Positions 1 to 9,046 of a stretch of DNA of 37,778 nucleotides are shown in pieces. Numbering within the stretch: position 1 is the first letter of the stretch; every line of letters begins with the position of its first letter. The notes beneath the pieces were generated by a model. The model did not search any database, was not told the DNA's origin, and saw nothing but the letters and a program-made list of their open reading frames with translations. Source of the DNA: an uncultured Hyphomicrobiales bacterium (GTDB lineage: Bacteria > Pseudomonadota > Alphaproteobacteria > Rhizobiales > Beijerinckiaceae); the NCBI GenBank assembly GCA_903918155.1, contig CAIXDD010000103.1:1-37778 (forward strand). Direction: 5' to 3'. The position numbers and the translations under genes were made by a program.

Positions 1-3000
1 GCCGCCGGCTCGGGCTATGTGGTCGGCACGACCACGCCTGTCTCGAGCGTCATCGCGAATGATGAAATCGTCGTCGACGTCACGCTCAGCGTCTCTGCGC
101 CCAGCGTCACGGAAGACGGAGCCGACAATCTTGTGTACACGTTCACGCGTTCCGGCTCCACGGCCGCCGCGCTGAACGTGAATTATCTCGTCAGCGGCAC
201 GGCCGCCATCGGCGTGGACTACACAGGCGCGCCCACGAGCGGCACGACGAAAATCATCACCATTGCGTCGGGATCGAGTTCAGCCTCTCTCACGGTCGAT
301 CCGGTGGCGGACGCGACGATCGAGCCCAATGAGATCGTGTCTCTCACTCTTGCGGCCGGCGCGGGCTATCTGGTCCAGACCCCGGATCCCGTGAGCGCTG
401 CGATCAATGACGACGATGCGGCTGCGGTGTCCGTCGCGCTCGCGTCCTCAACGGCGTCCGAAGACGATGCGACCGATCTCGTCTATGTGTTCACGCGCAC
501 CGGATCAGCCGCTGGCGCCCTCACAGTCAATTACACGCTCGGCGGAACCGCAAGCGCCGGCGTCGATTATCTTGCCGCTCCCACGAATTCCGTCACCTTC
601 GCCGCCGGCTCGACCACTGCGGTCGCGCTAATCGATCCCACGTCCGATTTCGCGATCGAAAGCACGGAGACTGTGACCCTCACCCTCGCGTCAGGTACGG
701 GCTATACGATCGCGACGGCGGGGGCCGTGCAAGGTTCGATCGTCGATGACGACGTGGGCGATGTCTTTAAGTTGCAAAGCCGTCCCGGCGCCAATCTCAC
801 GATCTATCTGGATTTCGACGGCGCAAGCCTTTCAGGAACGGCATGGGCCAGTTCCGCCACGAGCGCGCCGGCCTTTGATCTCGATGCGAATGTCGCGAGC
901 TTCTCCTCTGCGGAGAAGGCCGCCATTCGTGAAATCTTCTACCGCGTCGCAGCTGATTTCGCGCCCTTTAACGTGAATGTCACGACGGAATGGCTCGGTC
1001 AGGAAAAAATCACGCGCGCGTCTTATTCCGACTCGATCTATGGCACGGTCTGCCTCTTCAGCGCGATTGGAAACGCCGTCGCGCCGACGGCCGGCGGCGT
1101 CGCCTATGTGGGCGTTTTCGACGACACAAGCGATTATTATAAGCCGGCGCTCGTATTTCCCGAGAAGCTGGGATCGGTGAAGAGCATCGCGGAGGCGGCG
1201 TCCCATGAGATCGGCCATAATCTCGGCCTGTCGCATGACGGGACGAGCACGGCGGGATATTATACAGGCCAAGGCTCGGCTCCGGGTTGGGCTCCCATCA
1301 TGGGCGTCGGCTACAGCAAGCCCCTCGTTCAATGGAGCAAGGGGCAATATTCAAACGCCAACAACACGCAGGACGATCTGGTGATCATCGGCGCGCAGGG
1401 CCCCTCGCTGGCGTCGGACGATTACGCGAACGCATCGACCTACGCGCTCGACGCCAGCGCGCTGAACCCGATGGAGCTGGTCGGACTCGGCCGCATCAGC
1501 GCCCCGACCGCGAGCGTGCCGGGCAACGATCTAGATCAATTCTATTTCGACGTGACGAAGGCGGGCGTCGTCACCGTTTCGGTGCGCAACGCGCTCGTGT
1601 TTGAGGAGAGCGGGGTCGCGCGAACCATCGAACTGCCGACAGGCGTCGGCAATCTGAGATTCGACTGCGACGTCTACACATCCGCGGGCGCTCTCGTTTA
1701 CAATTATGCGCCGTCGAGCGCATTGAACGCTGAGTTCACCTTCAACGCGTCTGCGCCGGGTCGGTATTACCTGCGCATCGACGGCGTCGGAAGCACGACG
1801 GATCTCGAGCCCGATTACGGGTCGCTGGGCGATTATGCGGTGAGCGTTTCGGGGCCTGGCGTTTTCGTCAACGCGACCCCCGATGTTTCGCTGGTCGCCT
1901 CGCCTGCCTCCGTCCTTGAGGACGGCGCGACGAATATCGCCTTCACCTTCGCGCGCACAGGCTCCACGAGTTCTGCGCTGACGGTCAATTATACTCTGGG
2001 CGGCTCCGCGACGGCGGGCGTCGATTACACAGGCGTTTCCGGAAGCGGATCCGCGCGCACGATCACTTTCGCGACCGGCGCGAGCACGGCGACGATCACG
2101 GTCGATCCCGCCTCCGACGCCAGCATTGAATCGGATGAAACCGTTTCCATGACGCTCGCCAGCGGCACGGGTTATACGATCGCCACGGCGAGCGCGGTGA
2201 CCGCGACCATCACGAATGACGACAGCCAGCCTGACGTCACTCTTGCGGTGCTGCCGTCCTCGACGATGGAGGATGGAGCCTCCAATCTCGTTTTCACATT
2301 CACGCGCAGCGGGTCGACCAGCGGCGACCTGGTCGTGAATTACACAGTGGGCGGCTCCGCGACGCTCGGCGTGGATTACACAGGCGTCTCCGCATCGGGA
2401 ACCACGAAGAGCGTCACGATCCTTTCGGGGGCCTCGATTGCGGCGGTGGTCGTCGACCCAACGACGGATGCGACAGTTGAGACCAACGAGACCGTCGCCC
2501 TGACGCTTGCCTCCGGCACGGGTTATTCCGTGGGCACGAACAGCGCCGTCGTCGGTGAAATCGTCGATGACGATGGCCCGGCGAGCGTTTCCGTGTCGGT
2601 CGCTGCGGCTTCTGTCGTTGAGGATGAGGCGGGCCGTCTCGTCTATACGTTCACGCGCTCCGGCTCGACGGCGAATGCGATCACGGTGAATTACACCGTT
2701 TCGGGGACCGCGACGCTGGGAACCGATTACCTGGGCATTTCCGCCGCATCGTCGACCAAGACGGTCACCATCGCCGCCGGAGAATCGAGCGCGCTGGTAT
2801 TGGTCGAGCCGGTCGCGGATCTCAGCGTCGAATCGAACGAGACGATCACGCTGACGCTGGCTTCGGGCACGGGCTACTCGCTCGGCGCAACGACCTCCGC
2901 CTCCAGCACGATCACGGATGATGACGGCGTCAACGCCTTCACGCTGCAAAGCCGCCCCGGCGCCAACCAGACGCTCTATCTCGATTTCGACGGCGCGAGC

Positions 3001-4209
3001 CTTTCCGCCACCGCCTGGGGATCTTATGCCGGATGGAATGGGGCGAGTCCCATCGCGCCTGCGTTCGATCGGGATGGCGACGCAACGACCTTTTCAGCGA
3101 GCGAGCAGGCGTTCATCCGCGAAGTGTTTTATCGCGTGGCCGCGGATTTCGCGCCCTTCAGCATCAATGTCACGACGCAATGGCTCGGCGCTGATTCTAT
3201 CACGCGCGCCACGTCGTCGGATTCGTCTTATGGAACCGTGTGCTTGATCAGCGCCATCGGAGACAAGATCGCGCCCTCCGCCGGCGGCATCGCCTATCTC
3301 GACGCATTCGACGACGTCGCGAGCGATTATTACAAGCCCGCGCTCGTCTTCCCCGAAAAACTCTCCTACGTCGCCAAATATGTCGCCGAGGCTGTGTCGC
3401 ACGAAGTAGGCCATAATCTCGACCTCACCCATGACGGCACGTCTTCCGTGGGCTATTACGTCGGTCATGGCTCGGCGCCGGGCTGGGCTCCCATCATGGG
3501 CGTGGGCTATTACGAGCCGCTCGCGCAATGGAGCAAGGGCGAGTACGCCGACGCCAACAACACGCAGGACGACGTCGCGATCATCGGCACGCAGGGGCCG
3601 ATCCTCATCGCCGACGATTATGCCAACGCCACGCGCTATGCGCTCACCGCCAGCACGGCGAATCCTGCGGAATTCGTCGCCTATGGCCGCATCAGCAGCT
3701 CGTCCTCCGCAGCTTCAGGCAATGATGTCGATCTCTTCTATTTCGACGTGACCCGCGCAGGGACCGTGAGCGTTTCGGCGCGCAATGCGCTCTTTTTGTC
3801 CGAGAACGGCCAGACCCGCGTCGTCGATCTGCCCTCCGGTTTCGGGGACCTGCGCATCGATTGCGATCTTTATGACGCCACCAGCGGCGCGCTCGTCTAT
3901 GATTGGAATCCGAACGCGGGCGTCGACGCGGAGTTTTCGTTCACCTTCTCCTCGACCGGGCGCTATTATCTGAAGATCGACGGCGTCGGCAGCACGAGCG
4001 ACGGAGAGAGCGATTACGGCTCCATGGGGTCCTATTCGATCAGCGTGCTCGGCGGCTCGGCGGGCCTGTCGGCGGGATCGGGCGTCTTCGCCAAGGCCGA
4101 CCTCATCACGCCGACGATTCTCAGCGATTGCTACGATGCGGATCTGGAGTCTTTCGCGCGCTCGTTCGACGTCAACCGCGGCGTGGTCGATTGCTATTGG
4201 CTCTTCTGA
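1..4209 (+). CDS. Giant secreted Calx-beta protein with two tandem metzincin protease modules (5' end outside window)
   Basis: The reading frame is open from base 1, so the N-terminus lies upstream; 1402 residues are visible. Calx-beta repeats (TEDG...VYTFTRSGS...VNY...GVDY...GTGY...DDD) occupy about residues 25-138, 142-250, 628-741, 744-858 and 860-975. Between and after them sit two copies of a protease module (about 255-493 and 980-1220), each followed by a beta-rich PPC-like domain ending YYL(R/K)IDGVGST. The first module has HEIGHNLGLSHD (H402, H406, H412) and a Met-turn at M434; the second has HEVGHNLDLTHD (H1134, H1138, H1144) and M1166. The 22-residue His-to-Met spacing is the same in both. 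Both therefore look like intact zinc metzincins; the family-typical Gly is Asp in copy two. Calx-beta domains commonly bind calcium in extracellular proteins. The C-terminus (VDCYWLF) has no anchor or autotransporter barrel, so type I export is possible but unproven. Confident on domains, not on substrate. Confidence 0.85.
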   Translation, partial: AAGSGYVVGTTTPVSSVIANDEIVVDVTLSVSAPSVTEDGADNLVYTFTRSGSTAAALNVNYLVSGTAAIGVDYTGAPTSGTTKIITIASGSSSASLTVDPVADATIEPNEIVSLTLAAGAGYLVQTPDPVSAAINDDDAAAVSVALASSTASEDDATDLVYVFTRTGSAAGALTVNYTLGGTASAGVDYLAAPTNSVTFAAGSTTAVALIDPTSDFAIESTETVTLTLASGTGYTIATAGAVQGSIVDDDVGDVFKLQSRPGANLTIYLDFDGASLSGTAWASSATSAPAFDLDANVASFSSAEKAAIREIFYRVAADFAPFNVNVTTEWLGQEKITRASYSDSIYGTVCLFSAIGNAVAPTAGGVAYVGVFDDTSDYYKPALVFPEKLGSVKSIAEAASHEIGHNLGLSHDGTSTAGYYTGQGSAPGWAPIMGVGYSKPLVQWSKGQYSNANNTQDDLVIIGAQGPSLASDDYANASTYALDASALNPMELVGLGRISAPTASVPGNDLDQFYFDVTKAGVVTVSVRNALVFEESGVARTIELPTGVGNLRFDCDVYTSAGALVYNYAPSSALNAEFTFNASAPGRYYLRIDGVGSTTDLEPDYGSLGDYAVSVSGPGVFVNATPDVSLVASPASVLEDGATNIAFTFARTGSTSSALTVNYTLGGSATAGVDYTGVSGSGSARTITFATGASTATITVDPASDASIESDETVSMTLASGTGYTIATASAVTATITNDDSQPDVTLAVLPSSTMEDGASNLVFTFTRSGSTSGDLVVNYTVGGSATLGVDYTGVSASGTTKSVTILSGASIAAVVVDPTTDATVETNETVALTLASGTGYSVGTNSAVVGEIVDDDGPASVSVSVAAASVVEDEAGRLVYTFTRSGSTANAITVNYTVSGTATLGTDYLGISAASSTKTVTIAAGESSALVLVEPVADLSVESNETITLTLASGTGYSLGATTSASSTITDDDGVNAFTLQSRPGANQTLYLDFDGASLSATAWGSYAGWNGASPIAPAFDRDGDATTFSASEQAFIREVFYRVAADFAPFSINVTTQWLGADSITRATSSDSSYGTVCLISAIGDKIAPSAGGIAYLDAFDDVASDYYKPALVFPEKLSYVAKYVAEAVSHEVGHNLDLTHDGTSSVGYYVGHGSAPGWAPIMGVGYYEPLAQWSKGEYADANNTQDDVAIIGTQGPILIADDYANATRYALTASTANPAEFVAYGRISSSSSAASGNDVDLFYFDVTRAGTVSVSARNALFLSENGQTRVVDLPSGFGDLRIDCDLYDATSGALVYDWNPNAGVDAEFSFTFSSTGRYYLKIDGVGSTSDGESDYGSMGSYSISVLGGSAGLSAGSGVFAKADLITPTILSDCYDADLESFARSFDVNRGVVDCYWLF

Positions 4210-4280
4210 ACGGGCATGCGCCGATTCCAGCGTCCTCGTCCGGCTTGGGGCGCGGGCGCGGGCGGGCGCGGGCGAGGAGA

Positions 4281-4309
4281 TTGACTCGCGCATCCTTCCG
4301 CAGAACAAT
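4281..4309 (+). promoter_or_regulatory. Putative sigma70-type promoter of the 4395 receptor gene
   Basis: TTGACT (4281-4286), a 17-base spacer and AACAAT (4304-4309) lie 85 bases before the ATG. Five of six -35 and four of six -10 positions match the consensus. Assigned by eye only. Confidence 0.4.
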
Positions 4310-4394
4310 CCTCAAAAGTCCGATCAACGAGACTTTCAGGGGAGGGGCCGCCGCAGGATTCGGCGCGTTCCGTCCGCACAGGGAGGAGACGCAC

Positions 4395-5411
4395 ATGATC
4401 CGCACCCGCCGCGCAGCACGCGTCAGTCGCGCCCGCTCCATCGGCTTGCGCATGGCCGCTATTGCGGCGTGCCTCGTTTCCGGCGCGCCTTTCGCGCTGG
4501 CGCAGACGCAATCTGCTTATCCCGAACGCGCGGTGCGCTTCATCCTGCCCTTCGGCCCCGGCTCGGCCACCGATATCGCCGCGCGGCTCATCGCTGAAAA
4601 GTTGCAGGCGAAATGGGGCAAGCCCATCGTCGTGGAGCCGCGCCCGGGCGGCGACGGCCTGATCGCGATCAACGCCTTTCTCGCGGCTAATGACGACCAC
4701 ACGCTGCTTTACGCCTCGACGGCCTCTTTCATCGTGCATCCTTACACGCTTCAGTCGAAGCCGCCCTATGACGCGGAGAAGGATCTCAATCCCATCGTGC
4801 GCACGGCCGATTCCGGGCTCGCCGTCGCCGTGTCGGCGGGCTCCGGGGCGAATTCCATTCGTGATTTCGTGGAGCTGGCGCGCAAAAATCCGGGCGTGCT
4901 GAATGTCGCCGGCGGCGCCGGCCTGGCGGAGCTCACCGTGCGCGCTTTCGTGAAAGAGCAGGGGCTCAACGTCACCATCGTGCCCTATCGCGACATCATT
5001 CAGGCGGGCGCCGATCTGGGCGAGAACCGCATCCAGCTCGTCTCCGCATCGCTGTCCATGCCCATGCCTTACGTTCAGGCGGGCAAGGCGAAAATCGCCG
5101 CCATCGCCGCGCCGGCGCGCACCCCGCTCGCGCCCGATGCGCCGAGCGCGCCCGAGGCGGGCTATCCGACTCTTGGGTATGAATCCACCGTGGGCTTTTA
5201 CGGCCCCGCGCGCATGACGCTGGACGCGCGCCGCAAGATCGCCGCCGACGTCATCGAAATCTTGAAGGACAAGGCGCTCGTCGACCGCTTGTTCAATGCG
5301 GGCCTCGTGGTCGTCGCCGAAGGACCGGAAGAGCTGGCCGCCGTGGTGCGCCGGCAGAGGGAGGCGACGCAGCGATTGGCGGACGTCCTCGGCCTCAAGC
5401 CGAAAGAATGA
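4395..5411 (+). CDS. Tripartite tricarboxylate transporter (Bug/TctC) substrate-binding protein
   Basis: 338 residues. The ATG is preceded by GGAGGAG at good spacing; the open frame extends further upstream, but that part lacks an SD and would bury the signal peptide. An Arg-rich n-region, a hydrophobic core and an ALAQTQSAYPERAV cleavage zone indicate Sec export. The mature part has the classical Bug layout: YPERAVRFILPFGPGSATDIAARL at the N-terminus, then VVEPRPGGDGLIA, then a PFYDAEKDLNPI-like segment (here PPYDAEKDLNPI). Bug proteins are periplasmic Venus-flytrap receptors, usually for carboxylates, that serve a TctA/TctB membrane pair. No tctAB lies beside this gene; the only pair in the window is at 31660-33625. 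The next gene, 84 bases on, is an omega-amino-acid aminotransferase, so the ligand could be an amino or keto acid (inference). Family call firm, ligand unknown. Confidence 0.9.
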   Translation: MIRTRRAARVSRARSIGLRMAAIAACLVSGAPFALAQTQSAYPERAVRFILPFGPGSATDIAARLIAEKLQAKWGKPIVVEPRPGGDGLIAINAFLAANDDHTLLYASTASFIVHPYTLQSKPPYDAEKDLNPIVRTADSGLAVAVSAGSGANSIRDFVELARKNPGVLNVAGGAGLAELTVRAFVKEQGLNVTIVPYRDIIQAGADLGENRIQLVSASLSMPMPYVQAGKAKIAAIAAPARTPLAPDAPSAPEAGYPTLGYESTVGFYGPARMTLDARRKIAADVIEILKDKALVDRLFNAGLVVVAEGPEELAAVVRRQREATQRLADVLGLKPKE

Positions 5412-5495
5412 TCGGCATCGGCCGACAGCCGAAGGCGTCGCGCGCCGCGCCTCTTTCTGCTAGCCTGTCGCGAGACCTCAGCAAGGGATCGCGTC

Positions 5496-6833
5496 ATGTC
5501 CAACGCTTCCGCTGGCGCTCCGTCGCCGAATGATCTCGCCGCCTATTGGATGCCGTTCACCGCTAATCGCGCCTTCAAGAGCGCGCCGCGATTGCTCGCC
5601 GGCGCGAAGGACATGCATTACGTCGCCGCGGACGGGCGCCGGCTGATCGACGCAGCAGCGGGCTTGTGGTGCGTCAATGCGGGCCATTCGCGCGCGCCGA
5701 TCGTGAAGGCGATTCAGGATCAGGCGGCGGAGCTTGATTTCGCCCCGCCCTTTCAATTCGCCAATCCGAAGGCGTTTCAGCTCGCCTCGCGCGTGGCCGC
5801 TCTCGCGCCCGGCGATCTCGATCACGTCTTCTTCGCCAATTCAGGCTCCGAAGCCGTCGAGACGGCGCTCAAGATCGCGCTCGCCTATCATCACACGAAC
5901 GGCCAGGCGCATCGCCAGCGTTTCATCGGCCGCGTGCGCGGCTATCATGGCGTGGGCTTCGGCGGCATATCCGTGGGCGGCATCGCGCCCAATCGCAAGG
6001 CGTTCGGCCTTGGCCTGGCTGGCGTCGACCATTTGCCGGCCACCTATGATCGCGCGCATCAGGCCTTCACGCGCGGCGAACCCGAATGGGGCGCCCATTT
6101 CGCCGACGAGCTGGAAAATCTGTTCGCCTTGCATGATTCGTCCACCGTCGCCGCGGTGATCGTGGAGCCCATGGCGGGTTCAACGGGCGTCCTGCCGCCG
6201 CCCAAGGGCTATCTCCAGAAATTGCGCGCCATCTGCGACAAGCACGGCGTGCTGCTGATCTTCGACGAAGTCATCACAGGCTTCGGGCGTCTGGGCTACG
6301 CCTTTGCGGCGGAACGATATGGCGTGATCCCGGACATGATCTGTTTCGCCAAGGGCGTCACGTCGGGAACCGTGCCCATGGGCGGCGTGATCGCCCGCAA
6401 GCCCATTCACGACGCTTTCATGAAGGGCCCCGACCACGCGATCGAACTCTTCCATGGCTACACCTATTCCGCCCATCCGCTGGCCTGCGCCGCCGGCCTT
6501 GCGACGCTCGCGCTCTATGAAGAGGAAAAATTATTCGACAATGCGCGCGCCCTCGAAGGGGCCTTCGCCGATGCGGTGCACGCCCTGCAGGGATTGCCCA
6601 ATGTGGTGGACATCCGCACGGTGGGCATCGCCGCCGCCATCGATCTCGCCCCGCTCGAGGGCGCGCCGGGCAAGCGCGGCTATCAGGCGATCGAGGAGAC
6701 CTTCCATCGGCAGGACATGCTGATGCGGGTGGCGGGCGACACGCTGGTGATTTCGCCGCCGCTGATCTTCAACGTCAATCACATCGATGAGATCGTAGAC
6801 AAGACTGCGCGGGCCATTCGCGCCATCGCCTGA
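5496..6833 (+). CDS. Class III omega-amino acid:pyruvate aminotransferase (PLP)
   Basis: 445 residues, the usual length for beta-alanine:pyruvate and related omega-transaminases. The fold-type I signature is complete: DAAAGLWCVNAGHSRAPIV near residue 50, FFANSGSEAVETALKIA near 112 (phosphate cup), the Asp pair in LIFDEVITGFGRLG near 255, and the Schiff-base lysine K286 in CFAKGVTSGTVPMGG. HGYTYSAHPLACAAG follows, as in the family. It should move the terminal amino group of an omega-amino acid or amine to pyruvate in the cytoplasm. It follows the Bug receptor on the same strand with an 84-base gap, so cotranscription is possible. The SD (AAGGGA) is only fair. Substrate within the family (beta-alanine, taurine, diamines, aryl-amines) cannot be read from sequence by eye. 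Confidence 0.9.
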   Translation: MSNASAGAPSPNDLAAYWMPFTANRAFKSAPRLLAGAKDMHYVAADGRRLIDAAAGLWCVNAGHSRAPIVKAIQDQAAELDFAPPFQFANPKAFQLASRVAALAPGDLDHVFFANSGSEAVETALKIALAYHHTNGQAHRQRFIGRVRGYHGVGFGGISVGGIAPNRKAFGLGLAGVDHLPATYDRAHQAFTRGEPEWGAHFADELENLFALHDSSTVAAVIVEPMAGSTGVLPPPKGYLQKLRAICDKHGVLLIFDEVITGFGRLGYAFAAERYGVIPDMICFAKGVTSGTVPMGGVIARKPIHDAFMKGPDHAIELFHGYTYSAHPLACAAGLATLALYEEEKLFDNARALEGAFADAVHALQGLPNVVDIRTVGIAAAIDLAPLEGAPGKRGYQAIEETFHRQDMLMRVAGDTLVISPPLIFNVNHIDEIVDKTARAIRAIA

Positions 6834-6847
6834 CGCGCCGCGCCGAT

Positions 6848-6875
6848 TTGCCTGCGCGCAAAAGCTTTCTATGAT
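6848..6875 (+). promoter_or_regulatory. Putative promoter of the exported hydrolase gene
   Basis: TTGCCT (6848-6853), a 16-base spacer and TATGAT (6870-6875), about 50 bases before the ATG at 6924. The -10 box matches five of six positions. Assigned by eye. Confidence 0.35.
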
Positions 6876-6923
6876 GCGCGCCAAAGGCGTCGTTGCGATC
6901 ATAAAAATCAAGGGGAGGACGGC

Positions 6924-8366
6924 ATGACGGGCGGTTTTGAATCGGCTGCGGATCGGGGCGCGAATCGGCTCGCTCATCGGCTCGCTCATCGGGTCTCTCA
7001 TCGACTCGCTCATGGGGGCGCGAATTGCGCTGATGCCGCGCGCGTCGCAGCGCGCGGCATCGGCGCCGCAGCGGTCTTCGTCGCAGCGTTTGGGGCGTTG
7101 GCCGGATGGAGCGGCGGGGCGCAGGCGCAGAGCGAACCGCGCTATGTTCAATTCCAGCCTTCCGCCACCAAGGGCGCGCTGTATCGTCCCGATTCCGGAC
7201 CCACGTCCCCGGTCGCCTTTCTCGCGATCCACCGCACGTCGAATTTCATGAACATGATCGGCAATGGCGAACTCGCCAAACGCGGCTTCGTCGTGCTGGG
7301 CATGAACCCGCGCTCCGACAATAACGAAGCGATCGTGAATTTCGAGAATGTCGCGCTGGACATCAAGCATGGCGTCGAATTCCTGCGCAAGCAGCCCGGC
7401 GTGAAGAAAGTCGTGCTGATCGGCTTCTCCGGCGGCGGGCCGGCCACGTCCCTTTATCAGGCGGTCGCGGAGAAGGGCGTCGCTTATTGCCAGGGGCCTG
7501 ACAAGCTCACCCAATGTCCCGACAGCCTGAAGGACCTGCCCAAGGCGGACGGCCTCTTCCTGCTCGACGCCCATCCCGGCAATACGATCAACGCGCTGCG
7601 CAGCCTCAATCCGGCGGTCATCGACGAAAGCGACCCCTCGAAGATCGATCCCGCGCTTGATCCGTTCAATCCGGCCAATGGATTCAATCCTGACGGCCAT
7701 TCGGTCTATTCGCCGGAATTCATGGACCGCTATTTCAAGGCGCAGGCCGCGCGCATGAATCGCCTCATCGACAAGGCGACGGCGATGCGCGCCGAGATCG
7801 CCGCCGGCAAGGCGGCGACGACGGATGACGCGCCGTTCATCGTGTTCCGCAACCGCGCGCGGCTGATGGATTTCTCCATGAGCGTGCATCCCGGCTCCGT
7901 GCGGCCGCAGAAGCTCCTTCGCGACGACGGCTCGATCGTGGTGGAGCCCGTGCGTTCGGTGCGCGTCGCGCTGGCGCAAAACGCGCGCCTCGACCGCACG
8001 CTGGAGAATGGAACCATGTTCCTGACGCTGAAATCCTTCCTCAGCGCCAACGCCATCCGCGCGAAGGATTCCATGGTCGACGTGGATTGGTGCTCAAGCA
8101 ACAATTCGACGCCCTGCGCGGTCAAGCAGATTTCCGTCCCCCTGCTCATCGCGGCGATGGGAGGACATTATTTCATCGCGGACAACGAGATTCACTTCGA
8201 TCTCGCGGCGAGCAAAGACAAGGATTATGTGGTGATCGAAGGCGCCGTGCATGGCCAGACGCCTTGCGAGGCCTGTTCGAAGATCACCGGCAAATCCTAC
8301 GCCAATGCGACGAAGAATCTTTACGATTACGTCGCGGCCTGGGCGCGCGCCGGCCGGTTCGAGTGA
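6924..8366 (+). CDS. Exported alpha/beta hydrolase with repeat-built N-terminal leader
   Basis: 480 residues. The ATG follows GGGGAGGA. The N-terminus is odd: about 25 residues of LAHR-type tetrapeptides (from a 12-bp DNA repeat) come before a hydrophobic segment, IGAAAVFVAAFGALAGW, and a likely cleavage at GGAQAQS. Export is therefore probable, with an unusually long, His- and Arg-rich n-region; alternatively translation begins further in. The mature domain is alpha/beta hydrolase: nucleophile elbow GFSGGG with Ser169, and the final His443 in IEGAVHGQTPCEAC. Cys pairs near positions 194-202 (YCQGPDKLTQC), 391-397 and 447-450 could form disulfides in the periplasm. Substrate unknown; an esterase or amidase role fits the fold. 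A 10-bp hairpin follows the stop. Confidence 0.75.
   Translation: MTGGFESAADRGANRLAHRLAHRVSHRLAHGGANCADAARVAARGIGAAAVFVAAFGALAGWSGGAQAQSEPRYVQFQPSATKGALYRPDSGPTSPVAFLAIHRTSNFMNMIGNGELAKRGFVVLGMNPRSDNNEAIVNFENVALDIKHGVEFLRKQPGVKKVVLIGFSGGGPATSLYQAVAEKGVAYCQGPDKLTQCPDSLKDLPKADGLFLLDAHPGNTINALRSLNPAVIDESDPSKIDPALDPFNPANGFNPDGHSVYSPEFMDRYFKAQAARMNRLIDKATAMRAEIAAGKAATTDDAPFIVFRNRARLMDFSMSVHPGSVRPQKLLRDDGSIVVEPVRSVRVALAQNARLDRTLENGTMFLTLKSFLSANAIRAKDSMVDVDWCSSNNSTPCAVKQISVPLLIAAMGGHYFIADNEIHFDLAASKDKDYVVIEGAVHGQTPCEACSKITGKSYANATKNLYDYVAAWARAGRFE
6955..7026 (+). repeat. Six-unit 12-bp in-frame tandem repeat
   Basis: Six 12-base units lie head to tail. The two outer units (6955-6966 and 7015-7026) are near-identical to each other (GGGGCGCGAAT plus C or T). 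The four inner ones (6967-7014) are variants of GGCTCGCTCATC, the first two exact. Because 12 is a multiple of three the frame is kept, giving LAHR LAHR VSHR LAHG inside the leader of the hydrolase. Confidence 0.9.
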
Positions 8367-8374
8367 GGCGCCTG

Positions 8375-8400
8375 CGCCGGCCCGTCCATGCGGGCCGGCG
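8375..8400. terminator. Hairpin between converging genes
   Basis: A perfect 10-bp GC stem (8375-8384 with 8391-8400) around a TCCATG loop sits in the 42-base gap between the converging hydrolase and cupin genes. Neither side has a clean T-run, so termination efficiency is uncertain. Confidence 0.55.
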
Positions 8401-8408
8401 TCTTTCGC

Positions 8409-8927
8409 TCAGATGATCGTGTCGCGGAACTTGCGGAAGCGGTAGCGGGGAAGCGCGTCAAGATCGCAGCCCGTCACCCGCACGACCCAGGCCTTCTGCG
8501 GATGTTCGGTGGAATGGATCATGCCGGGCGGATAGCCGAACGTCTCGCCGGGCCCCACGTCATAGACGCGCGTCTTGCGCAGCGTGGCGGCCTCTTCCTC
8601 CGGCGGGTTCACGCGCTCATATTCGGTCATGCGCGTGACATTCGTCACATTGCCGTAGATGGCCCAGGATTCGCCGTGGCTGTGCGGCGTGCCCTTCTTG
8701 CCGCCGTCCTGCACATGGGCGAGCACGTAGAAATCGGTTTCCGCGTCGTGGAAGAGGATCTTCTTGCCGGGCGGATCGTCCTGCGCGAAAGCGGCGGCGA
8801 CGAAAGCGGGCTCCGTGAGCAGCCCCTTGAGCCGCCGGGCGATCGTCTCCACCTTGGCCTCAAGGGCGCCGCCTCCCTGCAGGGTCGCGCGCGCTTCGCT
8901 GCAAAAGGCGTCGAGCGTATAGGCCAT
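8409..8927 (-). CDS. Cupin-fold metal-dependent protein, cysteine-dioxygenase-like
   Basis: 172 residues, starting at MAYTLDAF, which has ACGGAGGAAAG just upstream; the frame stays open for 20 more codons but those are encoded by a 12-bp repeat and lack an SD. The C-terminal two-thirds is a double-stranded beta-helix: GTPHSHGESWAIYGNV supplies the His-x-His pair, YERV an acidic residue, and PPGMIHSTEH the late His. This arrangement resembles the small thiol-dioxygenase and related cupins. A likely role is Fe(II)-dependent oxidation of a small thiol or another ligand in the cytoplasm, but the family assignment is only by motif. The N-terminal helical segment (AKVETIARRLKGLL) is of the kind seen before such cupins. 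Diverges from bciA. Confidence 0.65.
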   Translation of the reverse strand: MAYTLDAFCSEARATLQGGGALEAKVETIARRLKGLLTEPAFVAAAFAQDDPPGKKILFHDAETDFYVLAHVQDGGKKGTPHSHGESWAIYGNVTNVTRMTEYERVNPPEEEAATLRKTRVYDVGPGETFGYPPGMIHSTEHPQKAWVVRVTGCDLDALPRYRFRKFRDTII

Positions 8928-8937
8928 GGCTTTCCTC

Positions 8938-8961
8938 CGTTCGTTTCCGCGTTCGTTTCCG
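8938..8961 (+). repeat. Two exact 12-bp direct repeats
   Basis: CGTTCGTTTCCG occurs twice without a gap (8938-8949 and 8950-8961), immediately upstream of the cupin SD in the divergent intergenic region shared with bciA. Confidence 0.85.
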
Positions 8962-9046
8962 CGCGATCTTGGTTTGGCCGGCGCCATGCGTCAACGGTTT
9001 CCGGTGGCGCGCGGCGGCGTTGCCGGCGCAGCCGCGCGCCCCTACC

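Noticed and set aside
1531..2949. A 472-codon minus-strand frame opposite the Calx-beta protein
   Set aside because: Arg-rich low-complexity translation, no SD, and fully antisense to a multi-domain gene with real repeats.
4249..4274. GCGGGC-rich low-complexity run after the Calx-beta gene
   Set aside because: A short GC microsatellite without dyad symmetry or T-run; not a terminator and not long enough to interpret.
3903..4394. Extended N-terminus of the 4395 receptor
   Set aside because: Overlaps the end of the Calx-beta protein and lacks SD; signal peptide begins properly at 4395.
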